Shown: piece after piece, positions 18,808 to 29,016 of the stretch
Layout: each line of letters starts with the position of its first letter
How positions within the stretch are numbered: the stretch's first letter is position 1
Assembly (NCBI GenBank): GCA_965215765.1
Contig: OZ244118.1
Coordinates: 1-64,000, forward strand
DNA: 64,000 bases
DNA from: G965212025 sp965215765
GTDB taxonomy: Bacteria > Pseudomonadota > Gammaproteobacteria > Poriferisulfidales > Oxydemutatoraceae
Reading direction: 5' to 3'
The notes under the pieces: model-generated
What the model saw: only the letters and a program-made list of their open reading frames with translations
What the model was told of the DNA's origin: nothing
Database searches by the model: none
Translations under genes and position numbers: made by a program

Positions 18808-18892
18808 CAAGGATGGCTGAGCAAGCCAGCCAAGGGGACTCGCGAAAAAGCGCCACCAGCAACCGCTCAACCCGGGTCGTTTCGGGGATGGG

Positions 18893-18921
18893 TTGGAAAA
18901 AAAGCGGTACTACTGCATAAT
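18893..18921 (+). promoter_or_regulatory. Putative promoter of the serine-cycle operon
   Basis: TTGGAA (18893-18898) and CATAAT (18916-18921) are 17 bp apart. The predicted start is near 18928, about 75 nt before the sgaA ATG. The following palindrome overlaps or directly follows that start. Confidence 0.5.
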
Positions 18922-18934
18922 CCCTCGCTCTCTC

Positions 18935-18954
18935 TCAGGTAATGCATTACCTGA
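18935..18954. promoter_or_regulatory. 20-bp perfect palindrome, likely operator of the serine-cycle operon
   Basis: TCAGGTAATGCATTACCTGA is identical to its reverse complement over all 20 bases. It lies 7-26 bp after the predicted transcription start and about 50 bp before sgaA. Such a position fits a repressor site. I did not find a second copy elsewhere in the window. The cognate regulator is unknown and no regulator gene is adjacent. Confidence 0.6.
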
Positions 18955-19003
18955 AGATTTCAACAACGTCGCGTTTTAGCGAATTTTAACGAGGAGGCTA
19001 CCG

Positions 19004-20200
19004 ATGCCAGGGAAAAATTTCCTGTATGTCCCGGGACCTACAAACGTACCAGCGTCCGTGTACGCTGCCATGAATGTGCCCCAGGAAGACCACAGACGAC
19101 CCGACTTTCACAAGCTTACCAAGCCACTGTTTACCGATTTGAAAAAGATTTTTAAATCAAGGAAGGGGCAGACTTTTATTATTCCGGCGACCGGTACTGC
19201 AGGCTGGGAAATCGGGCTGAGCAATACCCTGTCTCCGGGAGACAAGGTAATTGCGGCAAGGATTGGTGTTTTCAGCCACCTCTGGATAGATATGGCTGAG
19301 CGGCTAGGTCTGGATGTTGAAGTATTCGATATGGAGTGGGGTGACGGCTTTCCCCTGGAACGCCTGCGCGCCCGGCTGCACACCGACCAGAAACACGAGA
19401 TCAAGTGCGTGATGGTATGCCAGAACGAAACCACCACAGGGGTAACCAGTAGCGTTTCCGGTGCTCGCGAAGCACTTGATGCGGAGTCGCATCCTGCCTT
19501 GTTACACGTGGATGGAGTCAGCTCGATAGCCAGCATTGATTTCAGAATGGATGAATGGAAGGTGGATGTCGGGATTACCGGTTCGCAAAAAGGCATGATG
19601 TTGCCCGCTGGTTTGGCAATGGTCTGTATGAGCAAAAAAGCTTTGAAGGCGTCTCTTAAGGCACGTTGCCGCCGGTGCTTTTTGGACATCGCCGACCATG
19701 CCAAAACGAATAAGGATGGATTTTTTCCCTACACCCCGTCCATACCTATGTTGTACGGCCTGCGCCACACGATCGATCTGCTTTTGGAGGAAGGCCTGGA
19801 AAATGTATTCAAGCGCCACCATCACCTCGCTGAAGGCGTACGGGCAGCGGTGAAAGCATGGAAGTTAAAGCTGGTGGCAAAACGTGATGAATTACATTCG
19901 GATACTGTCACCGCCATCTCGGTACCAAAATCAATAGACGCACGTGACGTGATCGGTAATGCGTATACGCGCTACAACCTCTCCCTTGGTGCCGGCCTGG
20001 ACAGGCTCGCGGGGAAGGTATTTCGCATCGGTCACTTGGGCGACCACAACGAGTTGTCAATACTGACGGTCTTGGCAGGAACAGAAATGGCTCTTCGCGA
20101 TGCCGGGTATAAGACGCTTAGGCTGGGATCAGGAGTAGCTGCCGCGCAGAACCTGTTTTGCGCTGCCGCAAGCCCAGCAACCAGAGCTAAAAAGTCTTGA
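19004..20200 (+). CDS. sgaA: Serine-glyoxylate aminotransferase
   Basis: PLP enzyme (class V) that transfers the amino group of serine to glyoxylate, giving hydroxypyruvate and glycine in the serine cycle. It starts GKNFLYVPGPTNVP, has the PLP lysine in TGSQKGMMLPAG and the substrate region DRLAGKVFRIGHLGDHNE. At 398 aa it is full length. A GAGGAGG precedes the ATG. It is the first gene of sgaA-mclA-mtkA-mtkB-hprA, and its TGA overlaps the TTG start of mclA. Confidence 0.95.
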   Translation: MPGKNFLYVPGPTNVPASVYAAMNVPQEDHRRPDFHKLTKPLFTDLKKIFKSRKGQTFIIPATGTAGWEIGLSNTLSPGDKVIAARIGVFSHLWIDMAERLGLDVEVFDMEWGDGFPLERLRARLHTDQKHEIKCVMVCQNETTTGVTSSVSGAREALDAESHPALLHVDGVSSIASIDFRMDEWKVDVGITGSQKGMMLPAGLAMVCMSKKALKASLKARCRRCFLDIADHAKTNKDGFFPYTPSIPMLYGLRHTIDLLLEEGLENVFKRHHHLAEGVRAAVKAWKLKLVAKRDELHSDTVTAISVPKSIDARDVIGNAYTRYNLSLGAGLDRLAGKVFRIGHLGDHNELSILTVLAGTEMALRDAGYKTLRLGSGVAAAQNLFCAAASPATRAKKS

Positions 20201-21144
20201 GCCACACACTATACAGCCCGAAGACGCGGAGACTGCAGCGCAGTGAGCTTGCAGTTCCTGGATCCAACCCCGGGATGATTCGCAAAGCGCTCAAGTCGGA
20301 TGCTGATTACGTATTTTTGGATCTGGAAGACGCTGTCGCTCCTGCTGACAAAATCCCGGCACGAAAACACATCATAGAGGCATTGCAGAATTACGACTGG
20401 CGCGGACACGGGAAAACCATTTCGGTGCGCATCAATGGCCTGGATACACACTACATGTACCGGGATGTTGTTGAAGTTGTTGAACAAGGTGGAAAGCAAT
20501 TGGACACGATCCTCGTTCCCAAAGTTGGGGTCGTGGCTGACATTTACATGGTGGATGCCATGCTCAATCAAATTGAGACCAACATGGATTTTACCCATCG
20601 AATCGGCATTGAGGCTTTGATCGAAACGGCATTGGGCATGGCAAACGTGGAGGCAATTGCCTCTCAGGCCTGTCCCAGGCTTGAAGCACTACATTTTGGC
20701 GTTGCAGATTATGCTGCCAGTAATCGTGCGCGGACTGTAAACATCGGTGGGCTGAACCCGGATTATCCCGGAGACCAGTGGCATGCGGCATTAAGCAGAA
20801 TGACGGTGGCGTGCCGTGCTTACGGCCTGCGCCCCATTGATGGTCCCTACGGAGACTTCAGTGACAATGAGGGCTACCTTCAGGCAGCACGCCGAGCTGC
20901 TGCTTTGGGGATCGAAGGAAAATGGGCCATTCACCCCAGGCAAATCGGCTTGGCAAACGAAGTGTTTTCTCCACCTGAAGCTGAAGAGGCGAAGGCAGTG
21001 CGCATTCTGGAGGAGCTGGACAAGGCAGCAAAAGCAGGTCTCGGTGCGGCGTCTCTGGATGGCAAAATGATTGATGCCGCCTCAGCCCGCATGGCTGAAA
21101 ATGTAGTGGCATGTGCAGAAATGGTTCGTAAAAAAGAGGGTTAG
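20197..21144 (+). CDS. mclA: Malyl-CoA lyase
   Basis: Cleaves malyl-CoA to acetyl-CoA and glyoxylate in the serine cycle (HpcH/HpaI-CitE family, Mg-dependent). Landmarks are RSELAVPGSNPGMIRKAL, VFLDLEDAVAPADK (metal-binding Glu/Asp), RIGIEALIETALGMANVE and the C-terminal KWAIHPRQIGLANE. The start must be the TTG at 20197, which overlaps the sgaA stop as TTGA, because the first ATG would remove the conserved N-terminus. The gene is 315 codons and ends 4 nt before mtkA. Confidence 0.95.
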   Translation: MSHTLYSPKTRRLQRSELAVPGSNPGMIRKALKSDADYVFLDLEDAVAPADKIPARKHIIEALQNYDWRGHGKTISVRINGLDTHYMYRDVVEVVEQGGKQLDTILVPKVGVVADIYMVDAMLNQIETNMDFTHRIGIEALIETALGMANVEAIASQACPRLEALHFGVADYAASNRARTVNIGGLNPDYPGDQWHAALSRMTVACRAYGLRPIDGPYGDFSDNEGYLQAARRAAALGIEGKWAIHPRQIGLANEVFSPPEAEEAKAVRILEELDKAAKAGLGAASLDGKMIDAASARMAENVVACAEMVRKKEG

Positions 21145-21148
21145 GAAA

Positions 21149-22315
21149 ATGAATATACACGAGTACCAGGCGAAAGAGATACTGCGGCGCAACGGTGTCA
21201 TTGTTCCTGATGGTGCGCTTGCCTATAGCCCCCAACAGGCAGTCAACATCTTTCGCAACTTGGCAACTGACAACTGCATGGTCAAAGCGCAGATCCATTC
21301 CGGCGCACGTGGCAAGGCGGGAGGGGTAAAGATGTGCCACAAAGAAGAGGAAGTGAGCGTTTTTTGTCAAGGCATTATTGGAAAGACCCTTGTAACTGCG
21401 CAAACTGGCTCGCAAGGCAAGAAAGTTGAAAAAGTGTACGTAGAAGCAGCGACGGATATCAAACTGGAAATCTTCTTCGCTTTGGTCATTGACCGCGCCA
21501 GCGAGCGTGTTATCGCCGTAGCTTCTGCGCAGGGCGGTATGGAAATTGAGCAGTTGGCGGAAAAAGCTCCCGAAAGCATCTTGCGTGTGTCTATTGACCC
21601 GGCAGTCAGAATGCAACCCTTCCAGGCTCGTGAACTCGCTTTTGGGCTGGGGCTTACCGGCTCCTTGCTGAAACAAGCCGTAAATACCTTCCTGGGATGT
21701 TATGACGTTTTAATGGAACTGGATGCCGAGCTTGTAGAAATAAACCCTCTGGTCATTAGTGGTGACAAGCGACTGGTCGCGCTGGATGCAAAAATAAGCT
21801 TTGATGATAATGCCTTGTTTCGGCATCCCGACGTCGTGGAAATGCGTGATAAGTCACAGGAAGATCAGAGGGAAACTCGTGCTTCAGACCATGACCTGAG
21901 CTATGTGGGGCTGGACGGAAACATTGGGTGCATGATTAACGGTGCCGGTCTCGCCATGGCAACCATGGACATGATCAAGCTCGCTGGCGGTGAGCCGGCA
22001 AACTTTCTTGATATTGGTGGTGGCGCATCACCCGAACGCGTTGCAAAAGCATTCGAGTTGGTTCTTGAAGACAAAGGGGTTAAAGCGATGCTAGTCAATA
22101 TTTATGCTGGTATCAATCGTTGTGACTGGATAGCAGAAGGAATTATCAACGCCTTGGAGATCATAAAAATTGACGTCCCCTTGGTGGTCAGGCTTTCCGG
22201 GACAAACGTGGATGTTGGTCGAAAAATGATCGCCGACAGTTCGCACGACATTATTTCGGTCAACACCATTGGTGAAGCGGCAGAATGCGCCGTGCAAGCC
22301 GCGATGCTTTCTTGA
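21149..22315 (+). CDS. mtkA: Malate-CoA ligase (malate thiokinase) beta subunit
   Basis: ATP-grasp subunit, homologous to succinyl-CoA synthetase beta; with MtkB it makes malyl-CoA from malate, CoA and ATP. It begins MNIHEYQAKEILRRNGV, with IHSGARGKAGGVK as the nucleotide-binding segment and FLDIGGGASPERVAKAF near the C-terminus. The ATG at 21149 is preferred to one at 21113 because it has a GAGGG/AGGA site upstream and starts at the conserved MNIHEYQ. The location between mclA and mtkB identifies it as malate thiokinase rather than the TCA enzyme. Confidence 0.94.
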   Translation: MNIHEYQAKEILRRNGVIVPDGALAYSPQQAVNIFRNLATDNCMVKAQIHSGARGKAGGVKMCHKEEEVSVFCQGIIGKTLVTAQTGSQGKKVEKVYVEAATDIKLEIFFALVIDRASERVIAVASAQGGMEIEQLAEKAPESILRVSIDPAVRMQPFQARELAFGLGLTGSLLKQAVNTFLGCYDVLMELDAELVEINPLVISGDKRLVALDAKISFDDNALFRHPDVVEMRDKSQEDQRETRASDHDLSYVGLDGNIGCMINGAGLAMATMDMIKLAGGEPANFLDIGGGASPERVAKAFELVLEDKGVKAMLVNIYAGINRCDWIAEGIINALEIIKIDVPLVVRLSGTNVDVGRKMIADSSHDIISVNTIGEAAECAVQAAMLS

Positions 22316-22332
22316 GCTGAGAGGACAGAACA

Positions 22333-23223
22333 ATGAGCATATTGCTAGACAGCGAAACCCGCGTAATTGTGCAAGGCTTCACCGGCCGCATCGGTTCATT
22401 CCATGCCAAGGAAATGATTGACTACGGAACCAAAGTGGTGGGCGGGGTCACCCCCGGAAAAGGCGGTCTGTCACATTTGAACAAACCGGTTTTCAACACA
22501 GTAAGGGAAGCGGTTTCCGAAGTGGGTGCCACAGCCAGCATTGTTTTCGTGCCGGCAGCAGCAGCAGCAGACTCCATCATGGAAGCAGCGGACGCCGGGA
22601 TACGCTACTGCGTGGCAATTACCGATGGCATACCGACGCTCGACATGATGCGCGTAAAACGTTTCATGCGTCGTTACAAAAAAGAAAAGAAAATGATTCT
22701 GACCGGTCCGAATTGTGCTGGAAGTATTAGCCCGGGAAAAGCCATGATGGGCATCATGCCAGGACATATTTATATTCCGGGAGTCGTAGGCGTCGTAGGC
22801 CGATCAGGTACCTTGGGGTACGAAGGGGCTTCCCAAATGAAGGCACTAGGTATCGGCATTAGTACCAGCGTTGGCATTGGCGGGGATCCGATCAATGGTA
22901 GTTCCCATCGCGACATCCTGGAAATGTTTGAGCAAGACGAGGAAACCCGCGCAGTGTTAATGATCGGGGAAATCGGCGGTCCGCAGGAAGATGAGGCCGC
23001 CGAATTCATCCGCACGAGCATGAGCAAGCCAGTAGTGGCATACATTGCAGGAATGACGGCACCAAAAGGACGACGCATGGGACATGCAGGAGCCATCGTT
23101 ACCTCGAAAGGCGAAAGCGCACACGAAAAAATAGAGACGCTAAAAAAAGCAGGAGCGCATATCGCACTCAGTCCGGCTGAACTTGGTTCAGGCATTCAGA
23201 AAGTACTACAGGAGCTTGTGTAA
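22333..23223 (+). CDS. mtkB: Malate-CoA ligase (malate thiokinase) alpha subunit
   Basis: CoA-binding and phosphohistidine-carrying subunit of malate thiokinase. Motifs are VIVQGFTGRIGSFHAKEM, TGPNCAGSISPGKAMMG, GRSGTLGYEGASQM and the active histidine in RRMGHAGAIV. It is 296 aa, the normal size. It starts 17 nt after mtkA with a GAGAGGA site, and its TAA shares one base with the hprA ATG (TAATG). Confidence 0.95.
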   Translation: MSILLDSETRVIVQGFTGRIGSFHAKEMIDYGTKVVGGVTPGKGGLSHLNKPVFNTVREAVSEVGATASIVFVPAAAAADSIMEAADAGIRYCVAITDGIPTLDMMRVKRFMRRYKKEKKMILTGPNCAGSISPGKAMMGIMPGHIYIPGVVGVVGRSGTLGYEGASQMKALGIGISTSVGIGGDPINGSSHRDILEMFEQDEETRAVLMIGEIGGPQEDEAAEFIRTSMSKPVVAYIAGMTAPKGRRMGHAGAIVTSKGESAHEKIETLKKAGAHIALSPAELGSGIQKVLQELV

Positions 23224-24200
23224 TGAATAATCCAAAAGTAATTGTTACGAGGCGCTGGCCCGAAGCTGTTGAGCGAAAGCTACGGGAAATGTGTCCGCAA
23301 GTGCAACTCAACGAAGAAGACCAAGCCATGGGTAAAGACGGCCTGAAAGCCGCACTGTGCGAAGCAGACTGCGTGTTACCGACGGTGACAGACCCACTCG
23401 GGCAGGATGTATTGGCAGTTAAAGGTCGTCTCTGTAAGTTTCTTGGCAACTTCGGAGTGGGGTTTAACCACATTGATGTTGCTGCAGCAAAAGAACTTGG
23501 CATCGTGGTAACCAACACACCGGAAGTGCTGACCGACTGCACGGCAGATACTGCAATGCTGCTTATGCTTATGGTAGCGAGGCGAGGCGGTGAAGGAGAA
23601 AGACACGTTCGTGAACGCGCCTGGACCGGTTGGAGACCAACACACATGATGGGCACTAAAGTTACCGGTAAAACACTGGGGCTCGTAGGTTTTGGGCGAA
23701 TCGCTGTGGCAGTCGCGCAAAAAGCACATTTTGGGTTCGGAATGAAGATTATCTATCATGATCCCTTCTACGCCGGGGATCCTGATGTCCCAAAGCGCTT
23801 GGGTGCCGAAGTGTGTGATTCCCTCAGCGACTTACTTGGCGACTCAGACTTCGTGTCCTTGCACTGCCCGGGTGGAGATGCGACACACCATTTGATTTCC
23901 GAGCAGGAATTGCAATCCATGAAGCCCGAAGCTTTTCTCATTAACACCGCGCGAGGCGACGTGGTTGACAATAACAGCCTTATCGCTGCCTTGAAATCAG
24001 GAACGATCAGGGGCGCAGGTCTTGATGTCTACGAGGGTGAGCCCGATCTTGACGAGCGCTTTGGTAGTCTAGAAAATGCGGTACTGCTACCGCATTTGGG
24101 TAGTGCTACTCACGAAACCCGCAACGCGATGGGGATGCGCGTTCTGGAAAATTTACGCGCCTGGCTTGACGGCAAACGACCCCGAGACCAAATCACCTGA
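23223..24200 (+). CDS. hprA: Hydroxypyruvate reductase / D-2-hydroxyacid dehydrogenase
   Basis: Reduces hydroxypyruvate to glycerate in the serine cycle; a glyoxylate reductase activity is common in the family. The N-terminal substrate domain has FGVGFNHIDVAAA, the NAD domain GKTLGLVGFGRIAVAVAQ, and the catalytic Arg, Glu and His are in NTARGDVVD, YEGEPDLDE and LLPHLGSATHE. The protein is 325 aa and complete. It is the last gene of the operon, and its last ~61 codons plus ~70 bp of flank seed the array that follows. Confidence 0.93.
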   Translation: MNNPKVIVTRRWPEAVERKLREMCPQVQLNEEDQAMGKDGLKAALCEADCVLPTVTDPLGQDVLAVKGRLCKFLGNFGVGFNHIDVAAAKELGIVVTNTPEVLTDCTADTAMLLMLMVARRGGEGERHVRERAWTGWRPTHMMGTKVTGKTLGLVGFGRIAVAVAQKAHFGFGMKIIYHDPFYAGDPDVPKRLGAEVCDSLSDLLGDSDFVSLHCPGGDATHHLISEQELQSMKPEAFLINTARGDVVDNNSLIAALKSGTIRGAGLDVYEGEPDLDERFGSLENAVLLPHLGSATHETRNAMGMRVLENLRAWLDGKRPRDQIT

Positions 24201-25969
24201 ACAAGGCGGCTGACTACTGCCCACGCCGCAGCTAACTCCAAGTGGGGTTTTCCCGGACTTCTGCCCTGGCTAGCAGGTCTTGATGTCTACGAGGGTGAGC
24301 CCGATCTTGACGAGTGCTTTGGTAGTCTAGAAAATGCGGTACTGCTACCGCATTTGGGTAGTGCAACTCACGAAACCCGCAACGCGATGGGGATGCGCGT
24401 TCTGGAAAATTTACGCGCCCGGCTTGACGGCAAACGACCCCGAGACCAAATCACCTGAACAAAGCTGGCTACTGCCCAAGCCGCAACTAACTCCAAACTT
24501 CTGCCCTGGCAAGCAGGTCTTTATGTCTACGAGGGTGAGTCCGATCTTGACGAGTGCTTTGGTAGTCTCGAAAATGCGGTGCTGCTACCGCATTTGGGTA
24601 GTGCTACTCACGAAACCCGCAACGCGATGGGTATGCGCGTTCTGGAAAATTTACGCGCCTGGCTTGACGGCAAACGACCCCGAGACCAAATCACCTGAAC
24701 AAGGCAGCTGACTACTGCCCACGCCGCAACTAACTCCCAGTGGGGTTTTCCCGGACTTCTGCCCTGGCAGGCAGGTCTTGATGTCTACGAGGGTGAGCCC
24801 GATCTTGATGAGCACTTTGGTAGTCTCGAAAACTCGGTGCTGCTACCGCATTTGGGTCGTGCTACCCACGAAACCCGCAACGCAATGGGTATGCGCGTTC
24901 TGGAAAATTTACGCGCCTGGCTTGACGGCAAACGACCCCGAGACCTAATCACCTGAACAAGGCGGCTGTCTACTGCCCAAGCCGCAACTAACTCCAAGTG
25001 GGGGTTTCCCGGACTTCTGCCCTGGCAGGCAGGTCTTGATGTCTACGAGGGTGAGCCCGATCTTGATGAGCACTTTGGTAGTCTCGAATGGGCACTAAAG
25101 TTACCGGTAAAACACTAGGGCTCGTAGGTTTTGGGCGAATCGCTGTGGCCGTCGCGCAAAAAGCACATTTTGGGTTCGGAATGAAAATTATCTATCATGA
25201 TCCCTTCTACGCCGGGGATCCTGATGTCCCAAAGCACTTGGGTGCCGAAAAGTGTGATCCCCTCAGCGACTTACTTGGCGACTCAGACTTCGTGTCCTTG
25301 CACTGCCCGGGTGGAGATGCGACACACCATTTGATTTCCGAGCAGGAATTGCAATCCATGAAGCCCGAAGCTTTTCTCATTAACACCGCGCGAGGCGACG
25401 TGGTTGACAATAACAGCCTTATTGCTGCCTTGAAAACAGGAACGATCAGGGGCGCAGGTCTTGATGTCTACGAGGGTGAGCCCGATCTTGATGAGCACTT
25501 TGGTAGTCTCGAAAATGCGGTGCTGCTACCGCATTTGGGTAGTGCTACTCACGAAACCCGCAACGCGATAGGTATGCGCGTTCTGGAAAATTTACGCGCC
25601 TGGCTTGACGGCAAACGACCCCGAGATCTAATCACCTGAACATGGCTGTCTACTGCCCAAGCCGCAGCTAACTCCAAGTGGGGTTTTCCCTGACTTCTGC
25701 CCTGGCAAGCAGGTCTTGATGTCTACGAGGGTGAGCCCGATCTTGACGAGTGCTTTGGTAGTCTCGAAAATGCGGTACTGCTACCGCATTTGGGTAGTGC
25801 TACTCACGAAACCCGCAACGCGATGGGGATGCGCGTTCTGGAAAATTTACGCGCCTGGCTTGACGGCAAACGACCCCGAGACCAAATCACCTGAACATGG
25901 CTGGCTACTGCCCAAGCCGCAACTAACTCCCAGTGGGGTTTTCCCGGACTTCTACCCTGGCAAGCAGTA

Positions 25970-25970
<1 letters not shown>
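24201..25970 (+). repeat. hprA 3'-end tandem array, ~242-260-bp units
   Basis: After the hprA stop, the segment starting GCAGGTCTTGATGTCTACGA recurs near 24271, 24513, 24773, 25030, 25457 and 25707. Each full unit contains the last ~61 codons of hprA, its stop and ~70 bp of downstream DNA ending CTGGCAAGCAG. The seam joins that GCAG to the GCAGGTCTT inside hprA, a 4-bp match. The 25030 unit is broken after GGTAGTCTCGA and jumps to an internal hprA position (ATGGGCACTAAAG), which creates the longer copy at 25088-25639. The array fills the gap between convergent hprA and the glycine-rich gene. Confidence 0.95.
25088..25639 (+). pseudogene. Truncated second copy of hprA (C-terminal 183 codons)
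   Basis: Nearly identical to residues 143-325 of HprA, from MGTKVTGKTLGLVGFGRI to the C-terminus, with a few changes (for example AEKCDPLSDLL for AEVCDSLSDLL). It keeps the Rossmann motif and catalytic residues but lacks the N-terminal part of the substrate domain. There is no ribosome binding site that belongs to it, and it arose by the internal jump in the array. I treat it as non-functional, although the frame is open. Confidence 0.85.
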
Positions 25971-28236
<2,266 letters not shown>

Positions 28237-28240
<4 letters not shown>

Positions 28241-28710
28241 GGATCAACAGAAGCCCGATTTTCTGCGCTTCTTATATCACGCCTCTCAGACATATATATT
28301 ACGTGTTCAGCTATATTTTTCGCATGGTCACCAATCCGTTCAAGGGAACGCGTAAAAAGCACGATGTTCAGTATGTGCTGCATGTTTATTTTTTCCTTCT
28401 TCCCAATAAACTTATAGAGAACTCTCTTGCTTATAGTGTAAGTTTTGCGATCTTCTTTAGATAATTTCTTAAATATACTGGCATCGGTCTCTGAAAAAAA
28501 ACGCATCGCCAAGACTAGCTTCTGTTTGACGTTTTTGGCCAGTTTTACGAGATCATCAGCCCCAATAAATTCCCCCACCCATTTGGGGTCCCAAGGATCC
28601 ATTGCTTCAACAACTCTCTCCTGCCGTTCTTTTGCCACCCCGTCCATTTCAGATACTTCTTCCTGCAAGCTTTGCAGACCCTCATCAAAGAGGGACAATG
28701 TGTGTTTCAT
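28237..28710 (-). pseudogene. phoU: phoU copy 1, internally deleted (69 codons missing)
   Basis: Open frame of 157 codons that matches the intact PhoU at 34190-34870 except that residues between DDLV and KLAKNVKQ are lost. In the intact gene both deletion ends carry TTTACGAG (plus strand), and one copy remains here, so the loss fits recombination between 8-bp direct repeats. The first three-helix bundle is broken, so normal function is unlikely. The stop overlaps the start of paralog 1. Confidence 0.85.
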
Positions 28711-29016
28711 CAACCTCAAAACCCCTCATTCGACCATCTGTCTGCAGGCTTACAGTCTACATGGCCAACCGCATTGTGTAAAGAGACGTACATTTTCAGC
28801 TCATGATTTCCCGACGATTATCTGTGCCAGAAAAACAAAATGTCGCGTTGCACGAGAAACGAAAGCTGTAGTCCAAAAGATTGAAAAGCCGCAAGGCAGG
28901 TGAGATTGCGGGGGCACTGGCCATGATGTCTACGTGGGTCCCTTAATCTTGACGGGTGCTTTGCTGATCTCGAAAACGTAATTTTTCATGGCATGCCCCG
29001 ACACGGCAGGCGCGTT
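28711..29016. other. Inter-copy spacer with a decayed hprA tail
   Basis: This ~300-bp spacer between block copies holds the upstream region of phoU copy 1 and, at 28923-28985, a degraded match to the hprA 3' end (GATGTCTACGTGGGT, then CTTGACGGGTGCTTTG). No gene is supported. Confidence 0.6.

Noticed and set aside
18808..18850. Rho-independent terminator after pgi
   Set aside because: A short GGCT/AGCC stem exists but has no T-tract and only four strong pairs.
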